A DNA stretch of 64,000 nucleotides from Atherix ibis. Lineage: Eukaryota > Arthropoda > Insecta > Diptera > Athericidae. Below are positions 32,996 through 46,598 of this stretch, in pieces. Location: contig OY282606.1 of the NCBI GenBank assembly GCA_958298945.1, positions 72,713,622 to 72,777,621 on the forward strand. Direction: 5' to 3'. The notes beneath the pieces are model-generated. The model did not search any database. It was not told where the DNA came from and saw nothing but the letters and a program-made list of their open reading frames with translations. The translations under genes and the position numbers were made by a program. How positions within the stretch are numbered: the stretch's first letter is position 1; every line of letters starts with the position of its first letter.

Positions 32996-34584
32996 ACATA
33001 TAAAATAGGGTCGCCAATACTAAATAAGGCCATAATATTGCAATTAAATTTAAATACAGCAATCATGCTCAAACATTTTAATAAACGATCTTAATATATA
33101 TTAGACGTCATATCTTTCAACGCTTAGCTAGACAATTTGGCGACAACTCATTTGCTGGAATAGAATTTCTGACCGCTGCGCACTAATGTTAAGTGACCTA
33201 GTATCGCCAAATTAGGTCATAGTTAGCTAACTATTTTTAATAAATGCATGGAACCTTCTAATCCTAACGAGTAGTTCCGAGATTTTCGAAATACTTTTTT
33301 TCCCAAAGAGCAGACCTTGTTTTTTTCGAATATTTGTTTGATTGAGAAAATCGTACTACTCAAAAATACTTGGAAAAAAATAAGTAACATATAATTATGG
33401 TAATAATTCTGTGATTCTTTTTTATTTAAAAATAGAAACCTGATAAAATGAAGAAACTTTAAAATGCAGCAGAAACTATTATAGAAAACTATTATAATAC
33501 AAATTTATTGAAAATTATTTAACAAAGTCTATCAAATAATCGTTAAATAATCAAATTCTAATATCATTTCTAATTTTAACTAAATAATCGTCTCCGATTT
33601 CTATTACTAACATATGATATTTTAATCATAATAAAGTATCTAATATTTCAAATAATAAAAAATTTGTATTCGCCATTATTATTTGTAAAATCATTAAAAA
33701 TATTTTATTATGAACAGCATTTAAAAATATCCAAAATTTTATGAGTTATTTTTATTCAAATTAATTCTAGTTCCGGCTAAGTAAATAGAGAAACAAGAAA
33801 AACAAGTACATACCTCAAAACCAAATATTGTCATATATAATACGATCATCAAACAGAATATAAATTTTGATTATATTAATGGTCGAATATTAGAAATAAA
33901 ATATAATAAAATAAGTTATCGGAGAAAATTTATCAGATACAAACCTGAATTTATCAGATAACAATTGCCACCAAATTTTATCTATAATACGTTTATGAAA
34001 ATGTATAATAAGCATTCAAATTTTCAACATATTATATAGGATTCTAAAATGCACAAAAATTCCTTTACGAATAAAAGCGTTGCACATAATTTGTTGTATA
34101 AAATTTGCAAAGTACAATTTTTTGCCAAAAACGTTTTATATTTATAATTTGCTCTGCTCTTATGTTTAAGAAACAAAACTTATTCTTTTTAAATAAACTA
34201 AATAATTTTGTGGAACTTAGCACAAACATCCAAAATGTTCCGCGCTTTGTAGTGCAAAAGGAGTAAGTCTAAACTTACAGATGGCTATTCTTGATCAACA
34301 ATAAATTTCTGTGTATAGATTTTCACCCATCTTTGTGCGATTTTTGCTGCACGTACCATTCTCGCGTCCTTTTCAATAAACTATTACAGAGATTGTGTAA
34401 TGTTCTCATTTGATCCCAGAAACTATTTTGGCGGCATCCATTCATGACCCTCATGTTGAAAGTAAAACAAAGTTCATAGTGGCAGCATCGGCGTCATTGA
34501 CAATACTAATCAGCAGTAGTCACATACAGATAGAAGATCCTGGTTAGGATCAATGGTCAAAACCGGTAGCAATACGGATAAAAA
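32996..34584. other. AT-rich intergenic DNA
   Basis: A pair of short inverted words (acaatttggcgac at about 33130, tcgccaaattaggt at about 33205) may mark a small decayed element. At 34290-34390 overlapping short frames are open on both strands next to donor-like GTAAGT on the minus strand. Too short to call. Confidence 0.4.
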
Positions 34585-34990
34585 ATGCACCAACAGAGTC
34601 TACTTAAGTCATTCTAAATTATTTCGCTTCAAAAGTCGGACCATAATGTCGAAGCTGCTGACGTAGAAGATACCACTCTGCATTTTTTGGAATTTTGGGT
34701 TCTCAGTAAAAACCATTGCAAAGTTTTGTCGGCGTCCACTTAAGAATTTTTTTTGGACCCCTCAATGAGTATGAACGATTCTGAAGCCTATTTAACGACG
34801 AGATCCTGCAGCTATACCATGACCGCGCTGTTGTGGATAAAATTTATATAAATGGGCTGTGGTGGGCTGGACACTTCATCCGTATAGATGAGGAAGATCT
34901 TACCTGAAAGGGAACAACGGCGTTAGCCAGGATGCCAAAAACATGCTGGGAGTATTAACATAAACTTAAAAATGGAGTCCTCCGACACAG
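34585..34990 (+). mobile_element. RTE-type retrotransposon C-terminal fragment
   Basis: The plus strand reads VYLSHSKLFRFKS at the left and, after breaks, YNDEILQLYHDRAVVDKIYI then WWAGHFIRIDEEDL. This is the RTE tail (usual RLrWaGHv.RM). The same SKLFRSK block occurs at 21126-21458. Frameshifted, truncated at both sides. Confidence 0.7.
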
Positions 34991-37695
34991 TATGAAGTTC
35001 TCCAATACAGAAGGCCTAGACCAAACTTCGATCATATGACGAAACTCTCTCAATCAGTTAAATCGTTTTTCAAAAAATTTACACTTATGGTTTTGCTACC
35101 GATATGTTCGAATTCCAAATTGAAAATTCATTGCACTAAAATTTGAATAGTTTTTTTTCACCATAGAACAATATTGTCATAATAAAACGATTTCCTTTAA
35201 CATCATACCTTGAATTTTTAACTTAATTTGATAATAAAATATTTTAGTAGTATTTAATTGAAAACAAACACCAGTCTCTTTTTAAATATAGTTGAGATCG
35301 CTTCTTTTATATGCAAGTTTATATAAATTTTCTTCCCACACAATGTTAAGATTTTCTATCGGCTTTACAAAATCTGAATACATCCTATCTATATATTATC
35401 AAGTTATTTTTTTTACTATCTTCTATAATATATTCTAAACTGTTCGATATTTCCAAATTTTATTTTGCATTTTATCTGCAAATCTAACAAAACAAAAAAA
35501 AAAGATAGAAAAAGTTTTATCGAAATAATGTGTTGCTAACCGAAATATAGCATAATACAAGTTTACCTCTCCTAAAATAGCTGCAATTTTTTTTTTCATT
35601 TTTTTTAAATATTTTTAGCATTTTAGGCAAAAAATATTAATGAAATAAAAAATACCTAAAAATTGATGCAAAATTTAGTAAAACAATTAAAAAAATATGG
35701 ATAAGAGCATATTTATGACATAATCAGTTAATATTATAAATATGCTCTCATCTACTTTAAACCAAATCTAAATTTGCCATTTTCTAACTTTAAAAAAATT
35801 TCTCATAAACCAACAAAAAATATTATTATAATAATTCTAATAAAGATTATGCATTTCCTGATCCATCATGTATGATCTAAAATAAATTTAAGTATATATA
35901 TATACTATTATCAATATACTGGTACAGTTTTCGCTTTTACTTTTAAATATCATATTAATATGGCAATACAAATTGGAGAAAGGATAAATGAAGACGATAT
36001 TCACATTTTTAATATTAAAACGGAGAACAAAAACATATATTAACGTGTGACCTTGACAAGAATTCAATAATTCAGAAAATTACGTAAAAATTATCAGCTA
36101 TAAGAAAAAAAATACTGTTCATTAAATTTAACACCTGAAAATACGGTAAAAACTGGACAGTCTCTTTTAAAACCATACTCCTCAGAGAATACCACAGTTG
36201 TTTGGAATAAAAAAAATGATACACAACGTTGCAAATACAATAAAACTGGAACCGATTTTTAATTAATTCAAAATAATAATTTAAAAAAAAACCATTTTAA
36301 ACTGTTTTTAACATTTTCAAAAACGATCAGGATATTTACAATTTATATATGAAAAAAATTTATTATAAAATTTTATCTCGTCTGTAAATGTCACACACGA
36401 AATATGTTTCCTTCCATAAAATATATCATCGAAAGCTTAGTTTCTTAGTGAAGAAGAGTCACAAAACTTGAATGGTGAGTGTTTGAACTTTGATGTTTTG
36501 TAGGAAGCGAAAATGTCTGTCTTTTTTTTTCGAATAATGAACTGACGCTAATGTAGCTGTAGCAGAGGGGATTAGCTGTAGAAAAGGGGATAAATAGATG
36601 TCCTCATACTGCAAGGACAAATTTTTTCGATCTTATTTTTTAGTGACTTCTGCTTCCTCAAGATCTTTGAAAAATATGTAACAACATACAAGCATAAATT
36701 TTCTAGAGACTAATAGTCATGTAATAGTTTTTTTTCCAACTTTTCGTATTTAAATATTATTACTATGAACGAAAATCTACCAAACCTCAATAAACATCAA
36801 ATATTTATTAATGTATCGAGTAAGACTTGACGACTCCATGCCAGTTTGTAGCTATTATTATAACGTTTTATTAAGTTTTTTCTGTTCTATTCATTCATCC
36901 AATTAATTCAGTTACTAATCGTTAAAACTTATATTATCATTCCTTTGTTGGTTTTTTTTTTCAATAATAAAAATAGAATCAAAATTTTTTATTGAAGCGA
37001 ATAGCATGCCAGACATTACTTATCATATTGTTAACAGGTCACGTTTATAACATATTCTCAAAATCTTGATTATAATATTCCCGATCATAGTGCGTCATCT
37101 CCTTTTTATACGAATCAAATCTGCTTAGATTAGAAAAAAGCTTTCACATAAGTTTAACGTCTAATTGATAATATTGATGGAGGGAGAGTTTTAATTGAAT
37201 GTGGAAAAGCTTCAATCAGAATAGCTTAAGATGACAGAGACTATTATTGCTATCTAAAACTAGCCGATCAAAAGTACAAATCTTTATACAATAAAAAATT
37301 TGAAACTCATTTTCTATAACTATAAATTCGATATTTAATAGATACTATGATGTATAGTTTTATTTTTAGCTCTATAAAAAATTGAAAGATTATTAAAGAT
37401 ATAATTAAAAGACTTAAATTTTGTGATTTCTGACGGCCTATACTCCCTCCAAATTTACTTTGTCTTATTTAAAAACTTCCCAAAAACTCCCGAATTTTAT
37501 GTCCCTATATTCCTCCCTTCTTTTTGCCCTTATATACCTAATATACTCTGCGCATTATTATACAAATTCAAGAGTAGCCTTATGGCTTATAGCCTATTTC
37601 TAGATTGGTCCAATTGTTCAAATTATCTCATAAATTAAACGCACTGAAAAGTATGATTTGAAAAAATCTGTTCGATTTATTTACAACCAACAAAA
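34991..37695. other. AT-rich intergenic DNA
   Basis: Long AT-rich stretch. A donor-like ATG|GTGAGT at 36466-36472 is preceded by an acceptor-like ttcttag about 26 bases upstream. That would be a very small exon, upstream of the candidate gene at 39.9 kb, and is not strong enough to annotate. Confidence 0.4.
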
Positions 37696-37699
37696 CTTG

Positions 37700-38790
37700 A
37701 ATGGCATTTATTTTTTTTCAAATTGGGAAACCGCCGTTTACCAATAGATGGCGCCAGCAGTAAATGCTAGTCCAAAATATCGGATCAGATACATCAAATC
37801 GTAAGGTTAGGCATCTATCAATATCTCATCATTATTTCAATTGTGACTTTTTATCAGCGTTTTATATTTTTTGTGTGCGTGAAAATGTCGAAATTTGAGT
37901 CAAAAAAGCGTCATTTGCCGAACGTATTGCGGTTGGTCTTTAATTAAAAAAAAACTGCTGTTGAGGCGCATCGAATAACTATAGAAACTTATGGGAATGC
38001 TTGTATTAGTGAGAGAACGTGCCGTAAATGGTTCTAATGCTATAAAAGTGGTGATATCGAATTGGAAGACAAAAACGTCTCAACGCAAAATTTGAGACAT
38101 TACTGGATGAAGATCCATGTCAAGCACAACAAATTGGACGTGACTCAAAAAGCCATTTCTTATTACTTGAAAGTCTTGGGAATGATCCAGAAGCAAGGAA
38201 ATTGGGTGCCATATATGAGTTGAAGCCGAGAGATGACGAATGTTTTCTTTCCACGTGCGAACAGCTGCTCTAATAGAAAACAAGGAAGGGTTTTCTTCAT
38301 TGCATTATAACTGGCGATGAATATTGATATTGGATCCATAACAATAATTCAAAGCGAAGAAAATCATGGCGGCGCCGCGGCAATGCATCAACATCGACGG
38401 CCAAGCCAAACCTCTATGGCTCGAAGCTCTGATGTGTTTGAGCCAAGCATTGAAAGAAAAATGGCCTCAATACGAGCAGAAACGCGACAAAGTGATTTTT
38501 CAGTACGACAATGCTCGGCCACATGTTGCTAAGGTTGTTAAAGCCTACCTGAAAACACTGAAATGGGACATCCTTCCCCACCCAACGTATTCTCCAGACT
38601 AGTAGCTTTTCCGATCGATGACACGTGGCCTAGCTGAGCAGCATTTCTGATCTTACAAAGTAACCAAAAGTTGGGGTCGATTCGCGGATCGCCTCAACAG
38701 ACAAGCAGTTTTTTCGACATGGAATCAATGTGCCTCAAATTTAAAAAAAAAACGGTGGTTTTTCCATTTGTACTCCATATAAATTTTTAT
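37700..38790 (+). mobile_element. Mariner (mauritiana/cecropia-like) relic
   Basis: The plus strand has a start-like MSKFESKKRHLPN at 37885 and an N-terminal block AVEAHRITIETYG and SERTCRKWF (helix-turn-helix). A linker reads WVPYM near 38205, followed by a broken GDE region near 38310. The frame at 38366-38602 has LKEKWPQYEQKRDKVIFQYD, then NARPHVAKVVKAYLKTLKW and LPHPTYSPD, immediately followed by a stop (TAG at 38600-38602) where LAPSD should be. In FQYDNARPH the second Asp is kept. The tail with GLAEQHF follows near 38630. Several frameshifts and an internal deletion before the second Asp make it inactive. TIRs not identified. Confidence 0.85.
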
Positions 38791-39341
38791 TAGCAATTTA
38801 TAATTTTGATTATCAGGTGAAATAAGCTGTAAATTTTCGTACATAAAAATTAGTGTTATAAAACATCAATCCTGACCAAATTGCAATATATTGACTACTT
38901 TGACGGTTCTTTCAATCAAAAAATAGTAGTCATTCACTGTTAAAAAAATATATCAAGGATTAATAGGTATTCTTCTATATATCTTACCAGAAAATGTCAA
39001 GAATATTTCGTGTTTCTTAATAATATATAATCGCTCTTCACCTACTGATTTTCCAACAAACAAAAGAAGAAAAAAAACTTTGAATGTCCACTCATTGCTT
39101 AACTGAATTTTGTTATAAAAAAAAAACATTTTTAAATAAAGAGACGTTGAATGAAAAAAAAAACTACTAATAAAATCTCTTCCGAATAACCAAACGCATA
39201 CCACACAATCTAAACTCACACGTGCTATGAGCATTTTACTGATAAGCCAAGCGCCAAGACCATCGGCTCTCTTGAATCGGGAAGCTTTCTTTTATTTCTG
39301 ATATTCCAAAGCTTACCATCTATGTAGGAACCACAATTAAT
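38791..39341. other. AT-rich spacer
   Basis: No supportable gene. A 93-codon minus frame (38953-39234) is Phe-rich and without motif. Confidence 0.4.
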
Positions 39342-39366
39342 CTAACTTAACCTAACCTAACCTAAC
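39342..39366. repeat. short CCTAA-type (telomere-like) run
   Basis: taacctaacctaacctaacc is three to four units of the insect telomeric pentamer (CCTAA/TTAGG). A shorter run ends the retroelement at 30842-30856. Possible origins are a retroelement tail, a repaired break or chance. Confidence 0.7.
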
Positions 39367-39399
39367 CGAGTAACATATTGTGCCGCATCTTTTCGCGAC

Positions 39400-39457
39400 A
39401 TTTTGGAACCAACTCTCATTTTCATTCGCGAGCAACGGCACTAACAGTCCACTTACG
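39400..39457 (+). promoter_or_regulatory. possible transcription start and leader exon of the 39.9 kb gene
   Basis: A GC-richer patch begins with ctcattttcattcgcgag, which contains initiator-like TCATT words common at arthropod start sites. It contains acttacg followed by GTGAAGT at 39458, a donor-like site. It lies about 430 bp upstream of the first candidate coding exon. Entirely inferential. Confidence 0.2.
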
Positions 39458-39888
39458 GTGAAGTTTCTCGCTCGGCAGCTTTCAATTTCATTTGAATTTA
39501 TTTATTTTTTTTCTTCAATTTTCTGTTTACACATGCTTCGGTTTAACTTTAAAACTTTTCTCTTTCTTTCCACAAAACAAGTTCCACAATTTGTCTTCTT
39601 AACATCAGATACAAATACAAATACCAACACTACTGACGCACCGTAACTTATCTTAACTCTTTAACTGTTGATTATTTTAATACTGTAAGTGTAGTTATTG
39701 GCATAAATGAATATTAATTCATTCATCGAATTTTTTTTTATTATTATTTAAAAAGACTTACACTCTGACGGTATTTATGTTAAAAAATAATTTTTTTTCA
39801 CCAATCAACAATAAAAGCATACGCTATGATAGTAGAAAAAAAACTAGCCGTAACTCTTAAATTGTATTTCTGTCCTTGTCATTTTTAG

Positions 39889-39918
39889 TATCATCTTCAA
39901 TGGAAACACCTCCACCGG
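39889..39918 (+). CDS. candidate gene A, exon 1 (coding)
   Basis: Short exon model. A strong acceptor-like stretch (ttctgtccttgtcatttttag) ends at 39888, and a donor-like GTATAT begins at 39919. The 30 bases read, from the third base, SSSMETPPP with one base left over. The internal ATG at 39900 could be the start codon. The leftover G joins the first two bases of the next exon to make an Asp codon, so phases agree. Product not recognised. Confidence 0.4.
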
Positions 39919-40625
39919 GTATATAAAGAAATTGTTGAAGAAAAGATATTTTAGTCGGTGTCCACCGTCTGTTAAAGCCATTTTAGTTATAACACTTATC
40001 AAAGTTTATAAAAACTAAACAAAATTAAAATAAATAAAACAAAAAGTATAAATATAATTTGATAAAACAAAATATTAATAGAAACAGTGCGACACTATCA
40101 ATATAATAAAACAGTGCAGCTAATAATAGCAGAAAAAAAAAACTTTTTTATCTATTGCTTAACAGCATAAATTTAAACGTTTGTTTAAGGATTATTCTAA
40201 AACAAAGACAAAAAAAGGACACGTTTTTAAAATACAATTTTTTGTAAAAAAAAAAAAAAAGGACGCTAGATAATTTTTTTAAAGTATATTTAAAGTGATT
40301 AATTTAAAGGACATTTTTAATATTATTCAATCGTTTCGATTTGATTGAACTAGATTTAATTCAATCGAAATCGGAAATTTTGCATATTTTTTTTGTATTT
40401 ATTTTTGATTTTTTTTTCAATTTTAGTTTTTGTATTATTATAATTATTATTTTTGCAAATAATAATTAATATTAGTACCTATCGAAATACTCAAACGAAA
40501 AGAACAATAAAAACTTTTTGAAAAAATTCGAAAATTGGTGAGAAATTTTGCTATAGTTTTTATATTATAAAAGTGAATTTTCAATTATCTTAAATTTGTT
40601 TTCTTTTTTTTTGGTTTGAAAAAAG

Positions 40626-40703
40626 ATTGTGACTTTTGGAGTACTTTAAAATTGTTACTTGGTACAGGATATACGCCATTAACAATATATAGTGCTCAAT
40701 ATG
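40626..40703 (+). CDS. candidate gene A, exon 2
   Basis: 78 bases between a pyrimidine-rich acceptor-like tract (ending aaaag at 40625) and a consensus donor, ATG|GTGAGTA at 40704. In the phase set by the previous exon it reads CDFWSTLKLLLGTGYTPLTI followed by YSAQY. Composition is protein-like and stands out from the AT-rich surroundings. It has one leftover base, like the exon before it. I do not recognise the family; the hydrophobic centre could be a membrane or packing helix. Confidence 0.45.
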
Positions 40704-41077
40704 GTGAGTACTTACATAATTATTATAATACGTTGATCTTCAGTTAGCAAAATATTTAACACAAAAAATAATCGTATTTCATAACAAAATCATTCAGAAC
40801 TGAAAGGATATTAAACTTTCCTGGAATAGTAGATTTTTAATTTTATTTTCAAAATTAGGAAATTTAAAAAAAAAAATAATATAAAAAATAAAGAGAAAAA
40901 TACAAATCTTTACAATATTAGTTTGTTTAAAGTTCATCAATTAACATATGCACATCATGCTTACATTCACATATTTTCTACAATTCGAACAACATTTTTA
41001 ACATTATTCATATCTCTTTCTATAATTGTCTATTGAATACCATAGATAAAGTATACAATCTAAGCGATATTTATCAG

Positions 41078-41217
41078 TAGTGCTGTTTGAAAAGATCAAC
41101 AGCGAGTTACTTATAGTGTATTTAATGTCCAATGATGAACTTTTCATATGTCCAATTCTCTCTGGTATCGATAAATGGTATAGTAAAGATACAGACTGCA
41201 CTTACGATTTAACATGA
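41078..41217 (+). CDS. candidate gene A, terminal exon
   Basis: Begins after acceptor-like gatatttatcag (ending 41077) and is open to TGA at 41215-41217. It starts with two bases that complete the codon left by exon 2, so the phase fits. It reads VLFEKINSELLIVYLMSNDE, then LFICPILSGIDKWYSKDTDC and a short tail. The three exons give a protein of about 75-80 residues if ATG 39900 is the start. A minus-strand frame also covers this region (41004-41201), so strand choice rests on phase and splice signals. Confidence 0.42.
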
Positions 41218-44200
41218 GAATCGATTTTTATCTAACACCTCTCTTAGAATGGATCAATACTTTCTGTATTTTATTACGTATTTTCCATAAATTATAGCAA
41301 ATACAATTTTTATTGAAAAGAAAATTGAAAAATGTGTAATACTCACAAGTATTGCCCATAATTTCCATACTCACAAACCGATTTAACTGATTATATTTTC
41401 ATAAATTTCCAACACTGTTACTACCTTTGCTTTTAGTCTGGAATCCTCTCTCCTCCCCTCCTCCCTTTCCTATTTAATTACTCGCTTATTCAAATCACTA
41501 TTATCTAGACATGGTTTTACCAAACAAATAATTTTCCAACTAATTGAAGATGTGACATTTAATTGAACGAGACGATCTTGAGCTAAATGATCATTAAACG
41601 ATCGATTATATTAAAAGTATTTAATTGGTCGATTTAAGTAAATTTGTGAGTTTAATAAGGTGTCCAAATTAATTTTATGATTAAAAGTGCACTTTTTTTC
41701 CAGTAACAAAACGAGTTTAGAAGAGTTAAAAAAACACTTTTTTTTTTAGAAAATATCTTTGTACAATTTTTGTAACTGTACATAATATCAAAAGTGTGAC
41801 GGGAAAAAAATTATATAATACAAATTATCATGTCAGATATTGAATATTATATTTTCAAAAATATTTTCAAAAGTATATTATTTTAAAACCATCAAAATAA
41901 GATACCTTTGAAGGTCGTACATGAAACGCACAAATTTAGATAACAGCTTGTCTTCCTATTTTTTAAAAAAATTGTTCAATAATCTCCAAAAGCTATGCTA
42001 ATAGATTGCTATCATATTTCCAATGTTATATTTCCTAATCTTACATAATTACCAAAAAAAAAATTATTTAATATCAACCGAGTTGTATTGGAACAAATTT
42101 GGATATTTTGCACCGAAATTGTCTATCACTTTAATTAAGGGTATATTACAGTGTTAACCTTGCCTAAAATTACATATTAATCAGATGATTATTTTTATTA
42201 TCAACACCAATATTAAGAAACTTGATTTGATATTAAAAAATTTCATATAAATTTGATAATTTGCTAAGGTTTTTTTATGTATTGATTTTCTCTTATATCT
42301 TTAATAATATTTTAATCATAATAATTGGAATTTTTTTGTACTTTTCAATATGAATTTTTGAAATTTTTTTTAAATTTAAATTTAAAAAAATAGTATCAAA
42401 TTTAAATGAAAAAAAAATATATATTTCGAGGCCCACCCAGAACGCGGCACTATTTTACCATAAAAATCCTACAGATGGCCCTGGATTCACCATGCAACTT
42501 GTTATTTCCAAATATTGTCAGAAATAAATTTTCTCGTTCACATTTACTAATACTAAATTGAATACCAAATGTTTTCCGAAAAAAAATGTTATTCATCCTT
42601 CTATTGTAGATAAAGAAATAAACAATGACTGCATAATGAAATATTAGTTTCCTGTCAAGGAAACTGCATTTAATTGAGGTGATAGAAGATTATTTGCAGC
42701 CGATGAAAATTGAAATGAATTTGGCCTACTTTTTATACGAAAAAAAAACCAATAAGATCCCAACCAAAATTTTATAAAAAGAGAATTTTTTTTCCGTGAA
42801 ATACTACAAATCACAATTTGAAGTTTTGATATTTAAAAAATTAACAATAAAATTTGAAATAACTGAAGCGAAAAAGCTCGTAGAAAACGAAAGCTTTTCA
42901 TGCACATTCACTGCATTCACATTTTCATAGGTTTGGACTAGGTCTGTCAAAATCTTTGTTATTTCTTCCAGTTTCCGTTTTTGTTTTTGGTAATATATAA
43001 ATAGATACATAACTTATGGGATTTTATTTATTATAAAAAAGTAAACAGCAAACAAAAAATTGAAAAAAGTATAAATAAAGACAAATATTTATTGTGAATA
43101 TAATTTTGAATTCAAATCTTGTCAAAAGCGAATTTCGTTGCGCTATTGTTATTGGTTTATTGTGAATCGGATTAATTAATTTTTCTTAAATATTATTGAA
43201 TTTCAAAGTCAAATCTATTTTGTTCACTTAACATATTAAATGGAATTGATAAGGAGCATTAGCAAAAAAAAAGCTAATTTAATAAAAAATTTTAAAAAAT
43301 TTCCGAAACTGAAAAAAAAGCTTTTGAACAAATCTCACTATAATATATTAGTTGGAGCTTTCTCAATTGTCCTTGTAACTATTGACAATGCTTAATAAAA
43401 ATATATTTAATTTATTTTTATTTATCTATATTTTTACCGATAATAAAGAAAAATTGAATGTTGACTTCCTAACCAGTTCATAAAAAATTTGATAATCGTA
43501 GAGTATCAATTTTTCAAGATTTCCTCAAATTAAAAATTGAATTTTCTATTAATTTTGATAGTAATCATAGCCATATTTATACTCGACAAAAACTTGTTTA
43601 TTTATCCTTCGAAATATATTATAACCACAATAAATTACTCACAAAAAAAAACTTTTTTATTAAAATAGTTCATAAACTAACGATAAATATTTTAAATGAA
43701 CAGAATATAAAGAAAATATAAAACAAAAATATAATTTTTAATAGAAAATTTTTAAAGTTTTCCTATTACTTTAGGTATTTATAAAATATTTTTGGTATCT
43801 AAAATTACTGATTATAATAGAAACAATACAAATATTAGTCGTACTCATAGCAGTAGTAGTTTGTATAATTTTTTAACTGACCCTGAATCAATTCAAATTA
43901 ATTTTGAGATATTAAATAAGTTATTTTTTTACCTTTTAGCATTTTCTACCTTATTTACGTAATATCAGTCAAATTTCTTATGTTCAAAAACGCACTACAT
44001 TTATAATGAAATCGTGTCTAATATATCGTTCAAAGAAAAAATTTAAAAAAAAAAATTTTTTTTAACCGTTAATCAATTTTGAAACTTATTGAAAAATAAT
44101 TAAGCAATATTTTATGGAAAATCAATCTAAAATATTTCCTAATTTAAAACTAATTCGTCTAAATGTTATTAGTTTTATTATATGAAAAGCGTTTAAAAAG

Positions 44201-44241
44201 ATAAATTTATCTTTGTTTATTTTGATAAGCTGAAATATACT
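41218..44241. other. AT-rich DNA between convergent candidate genes
   Basis: No supportable gene. A GC-richer patch at 42427-42510 (cgaggcccacccagaacgcg) is unassigned; an acceptor-like cctacag at 42468-42474 precedes a short open frame there. Confidence 0.4.
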
Positions 44242-44429
44242 TTATGGCGTCATGACCTTGAGGTTAGTTGTTTGAGAGTCATTATATTTCAGTGGAAACT
44301 TAATTGGATGACCCAGAGAAAAGTAGTTAAATTTATTACGAGCTCCAGAATGGGGATAATCCCACTGGAAAAATCGTTTCCCATTATCAGTCATTATTAC
44401 ATAAGCCAAAGGATAGTATGTTAAGCTGT
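44242..44429 (-). CDS. candidate gene B, last coding exon
   Basis: The best-supported exon of an unrecognised gene. 61 sense codons and a TAA (44244-44242) lie in a local GC peak. The acceptor-like sequence on the minus strand (tccatacatctatctacctt, then aag) ends at 44430. It reads SLTYYPLAYVIMTDNGKRFF, then QWDYPHSGARNKFNYFSLGH, and ends NLKVMTP. The aromatic, Gly and Pro content is typical of a folded extracellular or beta-rich domain, but no family is recognised. It starts with two bases (AC) that complete an Asp codon with the G left by the exon at 46550-46598. Confidence 0.6.
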
Positions 44430-46549
44430 CTTAAGGTAGATAGATGTATGGATAAAAATTGGTGATTCCAATAAATTTTGAGGATTTTAGCATATTTTGA
44501 ATAAGCCTTCACTTTGAAAATCTTCTAGGAAAAAATCGTCTAATGGGTGTAAGTACTTTGTTTTATATTTTAGAATTTAGCCAAATCGATACTATGTACC
44601 AATTTCCGTTAATAAAATTTCTTTAAAAATGATAAAATCACACTTATGATATTTATTTGAAGAACTTTTCTCATATCTTATATTCTTAAACTAATAAAAA
44701 CTACAGTTTCGTAAAATATTTGTCATTTAAAAAGAAATATAAAAAATTTTGAGTTATATTTGACAATTAAATTAACATAAAAAACATTTAAAATAAACTA
44801 TACCCTATCAAGCATGGTCGTAGAATGTAAATTCACATTAAAAATTGCATTTTCGTAAACTATTTATTTTGCAATCATTTAAAATCGTATTTTTATTATA
44901 TAATAACTTTAAAGAATTTGATTATTTCTAAATGCCATTCACGTAATAGTGTCGAATAGTTCCATTTATTTATTTTTTTTGCTCATTAGCCCAAAATGTC
45001 TTAGAAGAATTTGTCCTTAACTATAAATAAAAATATTAAAAACAATAAAATATCAAATTAAATAAAATTTTTGATATTTTTAGTTACATAACTAAGTTTT
45101 ACTTAAATATATTGTTTTAATTTTTGGATAAAAAAAATGCATGATAAATGGTCTTTAACAGGATATGAATAAAATCTTTATGCCTGGCAAATAGTTTTAC
45201 TAAAACAGATATTCAATACAATAAAGTAGATTTAAAAATGAGTGGAAATAAAAGAAATTTTAAGAAACTGCATATCAACATATAAAGGTATTTTTTTTAT
45301 AAAAACTTTTCCCTTCACTTAACAATTAAGAAAAAATATTAGCTTCAATAGTAATTTTTATATATAAATCACTGAAATATAAATATGACTAATATGGTTA
45401 TCAAACAGTATTACCAACAAATGACAAACCAGTCATTTAGGTAACTGGTATGTAAATAAATGCAAAACAATACCGCCAACACTGAAATAAGTTAATGCCA
45501 ACATGGAAAAAACTTACAAATTGCAAAAGGAAAATTTCATAATTTGATAATTTTCAAGTACATCGAAAATGGGCATTTTGCCTTAATTATATAAAAATAA
45601 AACTAGTTTAAATCCATCAAAATGCGCTACTATCACCAACTCGTTATCATTTCCTCTTACATAATCAAGTTCAAATGTGTATATTCAACAACAACAAAAA
45701 AACTCAAAAATTCAAATATTTTACTATAATCCAGTAGATTTACAAGATATTTTCTCGACAAGAAATATTTAACTTTTCGTCATATAAATACATGTGTATA
45801 ATTTCTAATTTTGGACAAATGTTATTGATTTGTTGTAATTTTTTTTGGTGGGCAAAATATTGTACAACCTTTAAAAACGTACATTTTTTCGCACATATCA
45901 TAAATCTATCATTAATTATGTATAGTTACGCTTATCTATTACTATTGCTATTTAATGAAGATGTTAATAGCATCATCTTCATCTCCTCAATCTAATCAAT
46001 AAAGAAACATTATTTTTATAATTTCATATTTGGAACTATTTAAACAAGTAATGCCAAGTGAAAAAAAAATTTAAAAAAAACCCTTATTAGGCAATAATAA
46101 TGAATTTGACAGGAAAAAAAATTATATACAAGAAATAACAGTTACAGACAAAATAATATAATCCATAATAAAAATGAAGGTTAAACAATATTTTTTAACA
46201 TTTTATTAAGTCAAATCATAAAACTGGTTAACAAAGTTCAAATGATGATCACCATAATCGTCGTATTTTATAATTTATAGTATTAGACGTAAATTTTACT
46301 TAATTATCAGAGATTATCTCCTATACATATAACGCAAACATATAAGCTATATAAAAAAGTAATTTGTCAAAATAGTTAAAAGATAAACACAATGGGATAA
46401 GCTTTAAAAATTAGACTAAATTTATTTGCCGCATTTTCGAATAAACTATCTTGTAAGTTTTTTCGATTGATATGATTAAACAGTCTAGAATTATTCGAGG
46501 AATAGTTGGATGAATGTTGAATATGTTATTTGAAGAACGACAAGTTCAC
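44430..46549. other. candidate intron of gene B, AT-rich
   Basis: No TE or gene recognised. If the model is right this is intron sequence between the last two exons. Confidence 0.35.
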
Positions 46550-46598
46550 CTGTCCCAGGCAAGATATCATCTTCGGTACTAGCAATATAATCACTAAG
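46550..46598 (-). CDS. candidate gene B, internal exon
   Basis: 49 bases. The acceptor-like tract (aaatactatcacttttag) and the donor CAG|GTGAAC are both good. It reads LSDYIASTEDDILPGT plus one base. The phase matches the exons on both sides (53134-53303 ends in phase 0; 44242-44429 needs one base). Unrecognised product. Confidence 0.45.

Noticed and set aside
34290..34400. Short open frames on both strands beside a donor-like GTAAGT
   Set aside because: The strands contradict each other and each frame is near chance length.
36443..36468. Micro-exon candidate before ATG|GTGAGT
   Set aside because: 26 bases is too little to support; the phase would fit gene A, but the acceptor is weak.
39380..39646. 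88-codon plus frame (MPHLFATFWN...)
   Set aside because: Phe/Ser/Thr-rich and ends in Asn-Thr repeats; more likely untranslated leader or chance.
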